Shown piece by piece: positions 12,746-26,300 of a DNA stretch of 64,000 nucleotides. Position 1 is the first letter of the stretch. Each line of letters begins with the position of its first letter. Origin of the DNA: Lycorma delicatula. Taxonomy: Eukaryota; Arthropoda; Insecta; Hemiptera; Fulgoridae. The translations under genes were made by a program, and so were the position numbers. A model generated the notes under the pieces. It saw nothing but the letters and a program-made list of their open reading frames with translations. It made no database searches and was not told where the DNA came from. The stretch spans positions 347,433,842-347,497,841 of the forward strand of contig NC_134455.1 in assembly GCF_047948215.1 (NCBI RefSeq). Direction: 5' to 3'.

Positions 12746-13044
12746 TTAAATAGACATTGGTGTAGGTTTAAGGTTGGCGATCGAGCTCATTCGTCTGACA
12801 GTACGGACTGGAACTTTGTCGCCACCGGTTAGATTTCTTTCGATATCTTCTAAACTTTTTCCTTGTGTTTCCGGTACAGAAATGATTACAAACACTAAGC
12901 CGACTAAACATACGATGGCGAACATCCAGAATGCTCCGTGTTGTCCTAACAGTAGTTTCATATCGGAGAATGTTTTTGTTACGATGAACGTACATGTCCA
13001 ATTAAATGCTGTTACTAGTGCTGCGGCTGACCCTCGTATTTTAA
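12746..13044 (-). CDS. Tret1: Tret1 terminal coding exon 9 (TM11-TM12, C-tail)
   Basis: It encodes [51 protein letters not shown] and a basic tail ending [16 protein letters not shown], then TAA. PETQGK (627-632) follows TM12. The Arg-Arg-Met-Ser-Ser tail is shared with fly Tret1-1. Acceptor TTTTTTCAG, phase 1. The 3' UTR probably continues below 12746. Confidence 0.95.
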
Positions 13045-16000
13045 CTGAAAAAAAAACAGAAACAATATCGTTAGTTTAAATATAAATTATTGTCTTATTA
13101 CATATTTATTTCATTTTATCACATATCTTCTGTGGTGGAGCAGTAGTGTATCTGATTTTCATCCGGAAAGTTCCAGGTTTGCATCGCAATAATTCTTGTG
13201 ATTTTCATACATTACGTAATCATCAGACTTAGCCTATTGTTGTTTTGGGAACAAATTAATAAATACTGTTGTATTACACAATTTTTAGCCGCTAATGAGT
13301 GCAATACAGAATGTTGAATTCTTTTAAAACTTATTTGCTCTAATATTTAGAAATTTCGAATCAAACATATCATGTATTGTTATTAGAAATACTAAATAAA
13401 TGAAGAGCACTCGTTGTAATTAGTTCTCTAATTGATGAGCAAATTACAATTATTTATTGCAATAACTAACTTTGTAATTAACACCCTACTAAGTAAAGAA
13501 AAAGAAAAAAATATTTATATGAGTATGTATATATACTGGGTGTTAAATATGGCAAACTTAAAAAGGCTTTCAACCGTTAAAAATAGAAAAATAAACCGTA
13601 ACAGCTTCTCCTATCTTAACATGATGCATTTTCTCAGTATACAAGACCAATACATACCCAAGCCCCCAAAAGGGTGAGTAACTCAAAAGTTTTAAATTGA
13701 AAGTGTAAGATTGTGACAAAATTATTGAAAATCAGTAATTTTTACATAAAAAAAATTAAATATCCTTAATCCTAACCAAAATGGCAGCCATTTAATATTT
13801 TTCATTGCTAGTTTTAAGAGTCACTTCATTACATTTCAATTACTGTGGTCTCATATCAAAAAATACGTTGTTTTATGGTAGGTGCATTTGCTAAATTTTA
13901 GTTTTTACTGTTGAATATTTCTTTAAAAGGTAATGTAAGCCACATTTAAAACTAGCTGTGAAAAACATTGGCTTTCATCTTGGTTAGAATTGTCATAGAC
14001 CAGTTTTTTGCAGCAAAGTTTTGTTTTCCTATGTCATTTAGAATGATGTGCCACAGTTTTACAATCTCCGTTTAACATTTTTGAGTTGTCCCTGGGTATT
14101 TGGAATGTAGTGGTTAATTTTTCTTTGATAAGATGAAGAATCAAGTCAATGATGATTGATCAGAGAAATTGCATCTGATTGGGGTAATTTAGTGTCGTGC
14201 TGAGAAAAATGTTAAAATCACAGCACAAATCTCTCATGTATTGGTCTCATTTTGTTTTCAACTTAACTTCATGATTAAAGAAAGATTTTTCCAAGGTAAC
14301 AATCTCTTTTGCTGATTAAACATTTCAGGAAAGTATTTCATAATAATTATGATTATTCCGTTTTCTTTAAAAGATTCTGTTGTTTTCAAAATGTTTGTTT
14401 ACAAGATTGGTTGTTTTAAAAAAGCAATCTGCTTGAGCGTAACTCAGTAACCGTGTAGTGTTTATTAATTTGTGTAATAGAAAATATAAATTTTTACTAA
14501 ATTTGTTAAATTTACCTGGTAGAATTTCTCCAAGCATCAACCATGGAATAGGACCAAATCCAATTGAGAAACCGATTACAAAGATTACAAAGCTCATAAG
14601 TGGTACCCATCCATAATCAGCAGTGTTTGTATGAGCGACATTCTTGAAGTAAAAGAATGTACCGAGTGTTGAAAGCGTAATTATCATCAAAATACTCGAT
14701 GTATAAAGAAGGATTTTACGTCCTAGACGATCAATAAGCATAGTTGCAATAAATGTTGATCCCATGTTTACAATACCGACAATAATAGTACAGGAATTCT
14801 CATCAATTGTGCTTCCTGCATCCTGTAATAATAAAAAATAAGAAATTGTATACGAATTCATGTATTATATTAATTTAATTAATTCTAAATAAGTACTTTT
14901 TGTATTATTTTTGGTAACAGATAAATAGTTTATGATTTATTTATGAGAATCGGTTACTAATTGAGTATTAAGCACCAAGAATTTAGATAATTGTCATTTG
15001 GAGTATTAAAAAAGTTTTAACTTTTCTAGAGGTTTAAATTAAATTAAAAAAATTATAATTCAATAATTTATATACATTTATCTTTTTTTAATAATGTTTG
15101 GATCATCTACAGGTCACATTAAAAAAACAACTTTACTTTGAATTTTGTTTCCATATCTGCCAAAATTCCGTAACAGTTGCTAAGGAATTAATCTCTTTTC
15201 TCTTTCTGAGAAAACTTTCTTTATCTTTTTTCTCTTGATTTTTCTGAAAACTCTTGAGATTTTTTATTTTATTTCTGAAAATATTTTGGTAATAAAAATT
15301 GTTTTCTTTAATATTTAATTCCTTAAGATATTTTTTGATTTCTTGAAATCAGTTATGTTTAGTTCTTAATTTAGAAAGATAATTAAAGATTCTTTTTGTT
15401 AATCTTAATTTTTTAACCCCCAATCTAATAGAGTCTGTTATTTGGTGCTACTTTAGTATGTGATTTATCATCATCATCATGAGATCTATCACTACAGTAT
15501 ATGCAATCTACTGTGTACCATTGTGTATATAATTTATATATTTAATGTTAATTAGATTAGGTTAGTGAGTGAAGTGAGTGTTAGGTTAAGTTTGGTTTGT
15601 TTTTGTTGGTATCAGATGAAGTTGAGAATACAAAAATGACATTACCTAACCAAACTTAACCTGTTGCTTGCTAACCTTGTCTAATTAACACTAAATATAT
15701 AAATTATTACAATTAATTAATAAATATATATTATATTTAATTATTAATACATTATATAAATTCTGTATATAATTAATATTAGTTTACTATTTAAAATAAA
15801 TTAGATTGTATGCTAACAAAGTAGGTTGGACAGGGTGCTACTTTAGACTTCATGGTGATGGTAGACATTAAAGTAGCACCCATAATTTTTTCAAATTTCT
15901 GATAAATCCCTTCATTTGATCAGAGATATTTTGATTATTTTTACACTTACATCTTAATAAAATCCGTTTTTAAATTTCCTTTTCTTTAATTACTTTTTGC

Positions 16001-16686
16001 AGTCTTGATTCTTTGACTGTCATCATCGTTTCTACATATAAAAATATAGTATATAAAAATGCTAGGTTAATTACTTTGTTATAGTGTCTAAATTTTGCGT
16101 TAAAAGAAAGGGATTTTTTGTTTTATTTTATACATTTTTCTTTGTTACATTTTTGTGTAGAATGTGTGGAAAAGCTTCACATGCTTGCTACAGGAATCAA
16201 ATCTGTGACCAGCAAGGCAGACATCGTTAACATTTTGTAGATCTGATAACATTGTGATTAAATAATAATTACAACAATATATTTTTAATAAATTTAATTA
16301 TTTACAAATTACACTTACTTTGAAAATGGTGACTGTATAGAAGATAACTGCATTAATTCCACTCATTTGTTGGAAAAACATAAGGCCGATAGCAATAATC
16401 AGTGGTCGCCTATATTTCTTTAAGAAAAATTCAGTGACAGAAAATTCATTGTCTTTTTCTGAATCTAGATTACATTTTTCAATTTCACTGAATTCTTGTG
16501 TGATATCAGTTCTTCTTCCACGTAACCATTGAAGGGCTTTGCGTGCTTTCTTATGCTTATCTATAATAAATAAAAAAAAGAGTATAAATATACAATGGAA
16601 ATAATTTAGTCAGATTTATATACATATATGTAATTAATATTGTATTCAAATAGATTTTGTATATATTTCTGCCTGCTGTGTGTGTG

Positions 16687-16744
<58 letters not shown>

Positions 16745-19700
16745 CACAGTTGTTAATTATACATAATAATGATTGAAATAATTTATTATTTTATGTGGGT
16801 TTGTTGAAAGATTTTGTGGTCATTGTAAATTAGATTTCTTTCATACTTACTCTTTTCAATGTACCACCGTGGAGTCTCTGGGATCAGGAACATGCATAGC
16901 AAGAACGGAACGGGAATGGCAGCACCAAGAAATGCTAACATTGACCAATCTAGGTATTTACCGGCGATGAAGCAGATTAATATACCTGTAAAAAAATATA
17001 CATTTATTTAATAAATTTCTTTGCACAGATAAATATTTCCCAAATTAGTTAACTTTATTTTATTTGAAGGGTTATTTAGTTAGATACACACAAAATTAAT
17101 CATCAAACCATTCATTAATTACTCTTTTGATCACAGAAATATATATGTTTAAAATATCTTCAATTTCCTACTACTCTCCTGTAAGTATTCTCTTTTGAAA
17201 GGTAGGAAAAGTACCAGGCAATAGTATTTTACTACCACAATAATAGGGTGGTATTCTGCTGCTTCTGCTACCTGCGGGAAGCACATTTTCTGATTTTGTT
17301 TATTTTTACAAACAATATCACACGATATCAAACGAACACAACATTATCTTGTTTTGTTTATATATTAATATTAGCATTGGCAATTCGTAAGTAAGCATTG
17401 CCAATTAGTAAATAAAAAAGTAATTATTATTTTTTAATTATCTGTAACCTCTTGTGAAGTCATAAATTAGTTTATAATAAAGCAGAATCAAAATTTGTTA
17501 TGAAAAGAGTAACATGTAAAATAGTATCGATTTTTTTTATTATCTTTTAATTAAATTTAATTACTCAATGGTATTTAATTATATTATTAAAATGTATATA
17601 TTCAAAATATAGTAATACAGTTTATATTTGTTTATCAAACTATTTTTTTTTTTTTTAATTATATTTTTATGCTTTACTTACCACCATTACCAAGTGTGGT
17701 TGGTAAAAGACCGAGTGTGCCTCGAACTTCTGGTTGAACAGTTTCTCCTAAGTATACTGGTAATGCTAATGACGCAATTCCAACACAAAAACCGGAAATT
17801 GATCGTCCCACTAGAATCATTGTCACGTTTGATGCGAGTGCGATTAAGATGAATGCTAAAACCAAACAAAAAAAATAATTAAATTTATTAAATGTTAATA
17901 TAAATTTTTATTGTGATGGTTTTATATGGTACAGTAAGTAAAGTTATATAGAAGTCAATTAAACAATTAACTAGTTTTATCGTTTTAACTTTATAGTAAT
18001 AAAAAAATAATCATATTGTTATCGACCTACATCTCACTCTGTATCACTTTAATTCTTGAATCAATTACTCTTATGTCAACTAAGTATTGTGCATTTAAAA
18101 AATGTTTAAAATACATTCCATTAGTATGCAATGAACTGCATTCAGTATTGCTTAAGTTCAATGCTCTTAGGTCATTTTTCAATTATTATAGTTTGAGAGT
18201 GCAGATGTACTATATGGTTAAAGAATGCAGTTAACTGTCTTCCTCAAGATGTTTTAGGTAATCATTTCTTCAAGGTTTTTTTTCAAATGAAGCCCACAAT
18301 ACTTTGCTGTAGATTAAGAGTTGTTTAATGAATTTTGATTTAGTTTTTGATTATCCAGGTAAAATTAAGTACAATTTTTTTTACTTTCTTTTCTTTACCT
18401 CACAATGTTTTTTTTTTTTTTCATATTTATCCTCAAATCTTGCTTCCTTAATTTAACATACTTCCTGACATTACCGATTGAAGAAATTTTGCACAGTTAC
18501 TAAGGTCAGGTGACAATACAATATTCCACATGCTTTACTTTACTTTTGCAAACATCCACCATTACTTTTGCAAACATCCCCCCCGTACGGGGGTAAATTA
18601 AGGGTGCAAGTGTAAAAAATTGCAAACTCTGCAAAATGGCTATGCAGGGTTTTTGGGGTTGCAGATGACAAATCTAATAGCTGTTTGACATTTAAAAAAT
18701 CACAAAAGCTTGGTATGGGACTTTTTGTGGTTTTGAATTTGACATTTTGTCATACTCATATATATATACAGAAATCCAAATTAACCTACTAATTAAACTC
18801 ATGCAATATATGATAATAATTTGATTAAAGTGTGACTAAAAAGTATAAAGCAAGATTTAAAAAAAATTTTGTATTATTATTACTTCTCTGCTAAATAGTT
18901 ATACAGTATAGCTGCTTAGTAATTATATAATGGTAATCGAACCACATTTTGCATTTCCAGAGTTTTTTTTTGGTAGATTTTAATAATTCATAACTCTTCT
19001 AACTAAGAAACACAATTGTAGCATTTTTTACTTTTAGAAGAATGAATAATATTGGTCTTTGTTTTTTTTATTAATGTGGTTACACTATTTATATTTTGTA
19101 TAAATAAAAAAAAGAGAGACTTACAAAGAATAAATGGAACTGCTGTTGAAAGTATAGTTGTTCTACGACCAATTGTGTGAATTAATGGTCCACCAGCAAT
19201 TCCACCAACCAATGCACATAATGGCATTAAACTTCCTATCCATGATTCCTAGAAAATTAAAGAAAAAAATATATACAAAATAATTTGTTAAGATAAATTG
19301 TACCATTTGTTTTAAAGAATGAAAATTAATGTACATCATTCTTCATGTAACATCTAGGTATTACCTTATTTTTATTACTTTCCCGTCTAGATAGCTCTAT
19401 AGCTCTAAAAGGAAAACTATTGTAAATGGTCCAGTTTGGGTGTATGTGGGGTTTTCACCAGATCTTGTCATTTTCACACCTAAGGAACTTAAAAAAAACG
19501 AATGTTAATGGTCATACGTAAGTGTGTTCAATGTTGGCTTCTAAAACATATCTTTAGAACTACTGGACCGATTGAACAAAGTTGTTCAGATTACTAATAT
19601 ATATATGGGGCATTGATGCCATTGAATTTTCAATTTAAAAGGTCAAGAGGATGTGGCTGTAAAGGAAGGTCACCCTCAGTATCTCGATATTTCGCATGAT

Positions 19701-22700
19701 TAAGGTCATATTTGCATTAAGCACATTTGTTAAAGGTAAAAAGATAACAATATTTGAAATAAAAAAGTTTTTGCAAAATCGCATCCCACCCCAAAAAATG
19801 CTGTTTTAGACGTCTGCTATGTTGTGACGTCACAGATGAGCGGTAGAATTAAATAAATGAATAATATTCAAAGTGTCAGCCGGTCGATTCGGTGCCTAGT
19901 GAGTTATTACTCGCGGCTACACCGGCCTGCCGACCGTACAAGCGAAATTTTTACTATGTAAGTCGCGAAATTGTATTAGTTTAGTTGGTGCCGACCGTTG
20001 CCGCTAGTATCGTCACACCTAGTATGTGCGCGCGCGCGCTTTATTTGGAATCATTGAATTAAATAAACGAAAAAATATTATATTAATAAAATTATAAATA
20101 TTTTAAATTAAGTTGTATGTGTTCGTGTGTGTAAGCCGTGCATCAGAAACAACCCACAGTTGCCAATTTTTTAAATAATTTTGTTATTTATTTATTTTAT
20201 GTTTTTTACAAGAACGAATTATTCTAACGAGTTGTAGGCAGAGATAATATCTCTACGACATAGAGATCTGTAGAATTTCCGTGACTAATTATAACTTATT
20301 TCTGGCTAATACTAAGCTGTATTGGAGAATTTTTCGTAAGTAAAGATTTATTTCTTGTTTTTCCTCAGCTGGTCCTAATGGTTTTTTTGTTTTTTTTTTA
20401 AATCACTTTTGGGTCTAATTAATAACTGGATACATGTAATTAATATTTAAAAAGAATTGTAGTTTATTTATTTATTTATCCGTTGTTGAAACGTCAGTAA
20501 ACTAGTTATTGACGTAAGTAATTAAATTAATAAATGGGACCTTTCTTGTCGTACAACTTTTCTGTTTTTACGTTGTTATTTACTATATAACGCTATATAA
20601 CTATTTTTACGTTATAATTATATATAATAATTTTTTTGGTCAGTGTTATTATGTCATAGTTTTTGTTCATATTTTATTTAGTGATTATTCATGAAGGTGT
20701 TTAAATGTGCGTCAACTAATATATATATATATTGTTCAAATGTATCTAGGTCGGATGGATACATATTATTTAACATTTTATTATGAATCTCCGCCGCTTA
20801 AAATTTCGTTGTTGTATTAGTAGACATTTATTTACGCTAATCTACACCCTTTGTTATTTATTCGTTCATGTCTTTATTCATACAATAGGTTGTAAATAAA
20901 AACAAGCAATAAAGTTTAGTTATAAAATCGGTTTGCTTTACGATCCCCAACAAACCTGTTAAAAACTGAATCTATTGCCGATTATTAGTAGAAATAAATA
21001 GATTAATATATATTTATTATTTTTTTTATTTGTAAGACACAGAGACTTATTTCTCTGCTGCTGCTCAGGTCACGTTGATTGTGTGTGTCAGTCATTTATT
21101 TGTTACAAATAATGTTTGCCCTATATAATAGTAATCATTATTGATTTGTACTCTAATATAAGTAGTAGTTAATAATATATTCCATTTGTTGAAAGTTAAA
21201 TATGATATATTTTGTGCCAAAATCAATAAACATGTCATTTTGCTTAATTTATATTAATCTGGTTTATTTAATAATTTATGGCAAATAGTAAAAAATTAAT
21301 TTGCATAATAGTGCAACTAAAGTATTAGTTAAAATATTTATTATTATTATTATTAAATAAACGGTACGTATTGTTTTACAAAGCTACCTACTTATTTTAT
21401 TTATTATTAATTGCCCAATTAATCATGTTTGATCTACTTTTCGGTTTATACCGTCTAATTTATTCCATTTTCAGGGTTTTTGTTGTTTTACATATTTAAG
21501 CGCGCGCGCGTGCGCGTGGGTGTTTGCGTTATCGTCGGTTAATTGAATAATTAATAAAAATTAATATATATATATTTTTCTTTCTGTAGTAACTTACCTC
21601 AGTTTCTGTAACGTGTATGGAACTGCTGTTTGAACCCATTGAAACTAATGCCGGAGATGTATACCCTGATGAAAATCCAACAACCATTGATCCTAAGGAT
21701 ACTGAGATGGCTGCTAACAACTGTTAAATAAAAACAAAAAATAAATAAAACAATTTATGTATAAAGTAAATTCAAATCGTATCATTTCTAATGGATATTT
21801 GTGAAAAAAAGCTGGTAAAAAGCTCTTACAAAACTTTCACCCTTTCTGCCCTTTTATGTTTTAACAAAATTTTAAAATGAGAATAACATAATAAAATTAG
21901 TTTTTTAAATTTATTTAATTTTTATATAATATTGCAAATATTATATATATATTATTCGGCTGTTTTAAATTTAAAGATCAAATAATACTTAGTGCCAAGA
22001 ATTTTTTATTTAATAAAATATATGAAAGTATAAATTGTGAAAATAGTTTTTTTTTTGGTTTGGCTAACCGGGTACAAGAAGCAGATTTGATCCCTCACAA
22101 TTGTGAAATTTCCCCATTGATCAAATTACGTCTTTGGCTTAAAAATTATGCAGTAATAAAAGTATATTTGGGAAAAAACATAATCAAAATTCTTTGTAAA
22201 TTATTTTCGGTTCCCTTTTCGAATTGACGGTTTTATCAAAACATTTTGCTGCATTTAGAGAATAATTGGTAAATAAAAAAAATTTGGGTCCCATTTAAAC
22301 CCGTTTTTCGGAAATTAGTTCACGTACATTTTTAATAAGTCACTCCTTGAAAAAAAAAGAGTATCAGAAATTATAAAAACAATATTATTTTATTGTTAAG
22401 TCGCGTCCTACTAGACCGCTCTTTTATTAAAAAAGAATAATTTCATTTGTCGTCTACATTTATAGATATATTTAGATTTTCAGTATTAAAAATTTAAGTC
22501 TTAAAAAATTCATATTTTAAGTACGGGTTCGATTCAAGCCCGTTATTTTTGGGGCGGCTGAATTGTTTATTTATTGGAATAATTATAAGTCGCCCGATTT
22601 AATGGTACCGAGATGCCTTTTTTTCCGATGGGATGGTAAATAAGGGCGAAGCTGGGATGTATATTTAATTGAATTTCAACTGTTTCAGTTAACGGGATTT

Positions 22701-23277
22701 TGAGACGAAAACTGTTCAGAAATAATGTTGAATATTTCCCCATCTCTAAATCTGATCGACTTAAAATTTTGGAATTTCAAATAACTTTCATCGTACTGAA
22801 ATTCAATTTTTTACGATGACTATTACACAAAATGTTAAAAATGACGAAAACTGCCAATTTTTGCTCCGATAATTATAAATGATAATTATGATTTTTTTTT
22901 CCACTGATTATAAAAGCAAAAAATAAAGTTACATATTTAAAAATAAGATTAATAAATCATTTTAAACACGTTCGTCTACCATTAAATAAAACGAAATTTA
23001 TTTATTTAAAAAATAAAAACAGTTTTTGCCGATTTAAATTTTTTAAATAATTATTTATCTTTTTTGACGTATACGCGTAAATTGTTTATTAAAATATAAG
23101 ATAATCATATCATCTTTTCGAACTTTTTTTTTTATTAAAAACTATAAAAATCCAATTCAGACTTTTTTTAAAAATTTATTTTTAGTTATAAATCTTTTTT
23201 TTTTAAGACTTTTGGATGAATTGATTAATTTTAATTAATTTTTTTTTAACGGTCTAATAAATATTGTGTGTAATAAA

Positions 23278-23355
<78 letters not shown>

Positions 23356-26300
23356 TTGTTTGTGTATGATATTTGCAAAAATAAACATATATATTTATGA
23401 GTGTGTGTGTGTGTTTGTGCGCGCGCGCGCGCGCGCGGATTATTAATTACATGTATGTTTGTACCTGTTAAGTATCCGTCTGGTAAATTTGATTGCATAT
23501 TGACGTTCAGTTCATTTTTTATCTTAATGTTTCAATAACTTATACTTAGATAAATGTATAATTTTTTCAAATTATTTAATTTTAAAACTGTCCGAGTACT
23601 TTGAGGTTAGATTAGATTAATTTAAAAAATATCCCTTTTATGTGTTTTTGTTCTTTTTATTTTTCATTTTCAATTCCCGATTGTAATAATCTATATAAAA
23701 AAAATCTCTGATAATATACGGAGTCATTCAAAATTTCAAGGTTAATACTTTACGAGATAATTTGGGATAATCATTTTTTCTCTATTCCTAATATGTACGT
23801 TGCAATCTGTTCAATAAGCAACCCCGTGACCCGACGAGTTGATAATTATATATATGATATAGTGTTTTACTGGTTCAAGCCGACTATTCTTTAGATATGT
23901 GGTTAATTAATTGAACCCTAACCACCAAAGTATATCGGTATCCACTTTTAATATTCAGATCCATATAAAATTAACATTTAATTCGAAAATTAGCTGTTAA
24001 GCAGCTGATTTTCTAACACCCGGTGGGTTAAGTTATTAATATAAGAGCAAAAAGTGCTTTTGCAAATGTATTTCCAGTAAATGTTTGTTTTTTACTTACA
24101 ACTAGTAAAATGTTATTTCGCTTTGATTTTCGGTTAAAGTTTAATTATTGACAGAAGTGGGTAAATAACAATATCCAACTTTATAAGATCAGACAACAGA
24201 ACTATTTTCGTGTTATTCATAAAAAAAAACAAAAAAAAAAAAAAAAAAAAAAAAAAAAACATAAAGACTACAGGTTATTACGAAGAAACGGTCTTAATAT
24301 GGCACTTCCTTTGCCATACTTAATTAATTATTCAACTATTTAAAAAAAACTTTTTACCATAAATTAAAACATTTTCTACATCAAGTTTAACGTGTACATA
24401 AATTCATACTCCAATAATTTTCATTAACGCCTTAACCTTTCATTAATTCATCAATTAATTCTTCAATTAACCATTCATTAATCTTTTACTTTACCGTCTA
24501 GATAGCGCTGTAGCTCTAGAAGGGAAAATATTATAATCGGTCCAGTTTGGGCATACGCTGTTTTCACCGGATCTTGACGTTTTGACACCTAAGGAACACA
24601 AAAAACCGGATGGAAATTTTCCGGATGTTAATGTTCGTATTTACGCGCGCGCGTGTATGTGTTCGGTGTCGGCCTATAAACCACCTTATATCTTCAGAAA
24701 TACTGGACCGATTTTGACAAAACTTGCTCAGATTACTTCTATATATGGGACATTGATGCCGTAAAATTTTCAAGTTAAAAGGTCAAGGGGGTGAGGCTGT
24801 AGAACAATGTCACCCTCAATATCTCTAGATTTCACCTAATTAAGGTCATATATTTCTTAGGAACATTTGTTAACGATAAAAAAATAACGATATTTGCAAA
24901 AAACAATTTTTCCAAAATAATGTTGTATACTACTTCTATGCAGTGACGTCACAAGTGAGCGGTACAGTTAATAAATAAATAATAATTAAAGTGTAAAAAA
25001 GGTAATTCGGTCTGGCCGGATCTCGTACTCGATCGCCCGGTCGACTCGGTAACTGTTGTGTTAAGCCTCGCGGTTCCGCCGGTCTGCCGACCGTACAAAA
25101 GAAATTTGTTCTATGTATGTTGTGAAATTACATTAGTTTGGTTAGTACCGCCACAGCCGCGCGAATTAAATACTATATGCGCGCGCTATGAATGAAATAA
25201 ACGAAAAAATATTATATTTAAATAAAATAATGAATATTAAGTTGTGTGTGTAAGCCGAGCATCAGAAACAACTCGGTTAAAAATCATAGAACTGAGATGT
25301 CAGCTTTTTATTATTTTCATGTATTTACCTAAAAATTAAACTTTCAAAAATAAAAATTTAAAGTGTTTTTATTTTACTTAATTAATGTGAACTGTTTTTT
25401 TTTGTGTATTTTTTTTTCATATAATTCATTTAAGTGAAAACAGTAAAATGGCTGCCATTTTTAAAGGTAATATTTTGAAACTATTTATTTTTTATAAGAT
25501 CTTGTTGGGTATTTTTATAAGAAATTTCATTTACATTTCTATGATATGGACATTTTTATTAAAAAAAAAACTGATGTGGACACCACATAACTTCCTTGTG
25601 CGATTATTAAATTACATATATTTTTTCTTACATATTCTTTTTTTCCATTTTTTTTTTTGTTGAATCATTATTTATTGTAATTTTTTTTAAATCAGAGGTT
25701 AATAATTATTAATAAGTCAATATATTTAAATTAAAAATCTTTTTGACCAAAGTTTTTTTATTTTTTTTATTTATATCCCCCGAACCAGCTCCCAGTTTTT
25801 TATTGTATGTTTTTGAATCCCTTCATTCCAGTAATTTCCTTTTTTTTAGCATATTCAAAATATAAAAATTACGTTTTAATTTTTCGTACTTGTAATTTAA
25901 TAACGGTTACCATAGCCATTGAAATTTAATTTACTTTTGTACTCTGAATATGCTAAAAACAAAGAAATTATTTGAATGAAGGGCTTCATAAATGTACAAT
26001 AAATATTTAATACTTAATTTAATATTACTCGAATAAGTAAGACTGTGGAATCATGCGTGTTACTAAACAAATTTAATTGGGACACCGTTGATAAAATTTT
26101 ATATTGCTAGCCTAATTAATTAATTAATATTGATGGTGTTTAATTATTTATTAATACATATAATTAAGCTTTTTTTCCTTCATCAGATTCAATAAAAGCT
26201 TAACGTATTTATTTATTCATTATTTAGTTGTTTATTTGTTTTTTGCATAGCGCGCGAATAAATACTGTGTTAGTTGGATGGCTTAATTATGTAACTAACG

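Noticed and set aside
12774..13079. A 101-codon plus-strand frame
   Set aside because: It is the antisense shadow of Tret1 exon 9.
15581..15663. AACCTAACC-like motifs as telomeric sequence
   Set aside because: Only isolated inverted copies of AACCAAACTTAACCT occur, with no TTAGG array.
16557..16739. A minus-strand frame of CVCVCV
   Set aside because: It is the (AC)25 microsatellite read through.
23235..23498. Frames rich in HTHTHTH and YIYIYI
   Set aside because: They are translations of a compound microsatellite.
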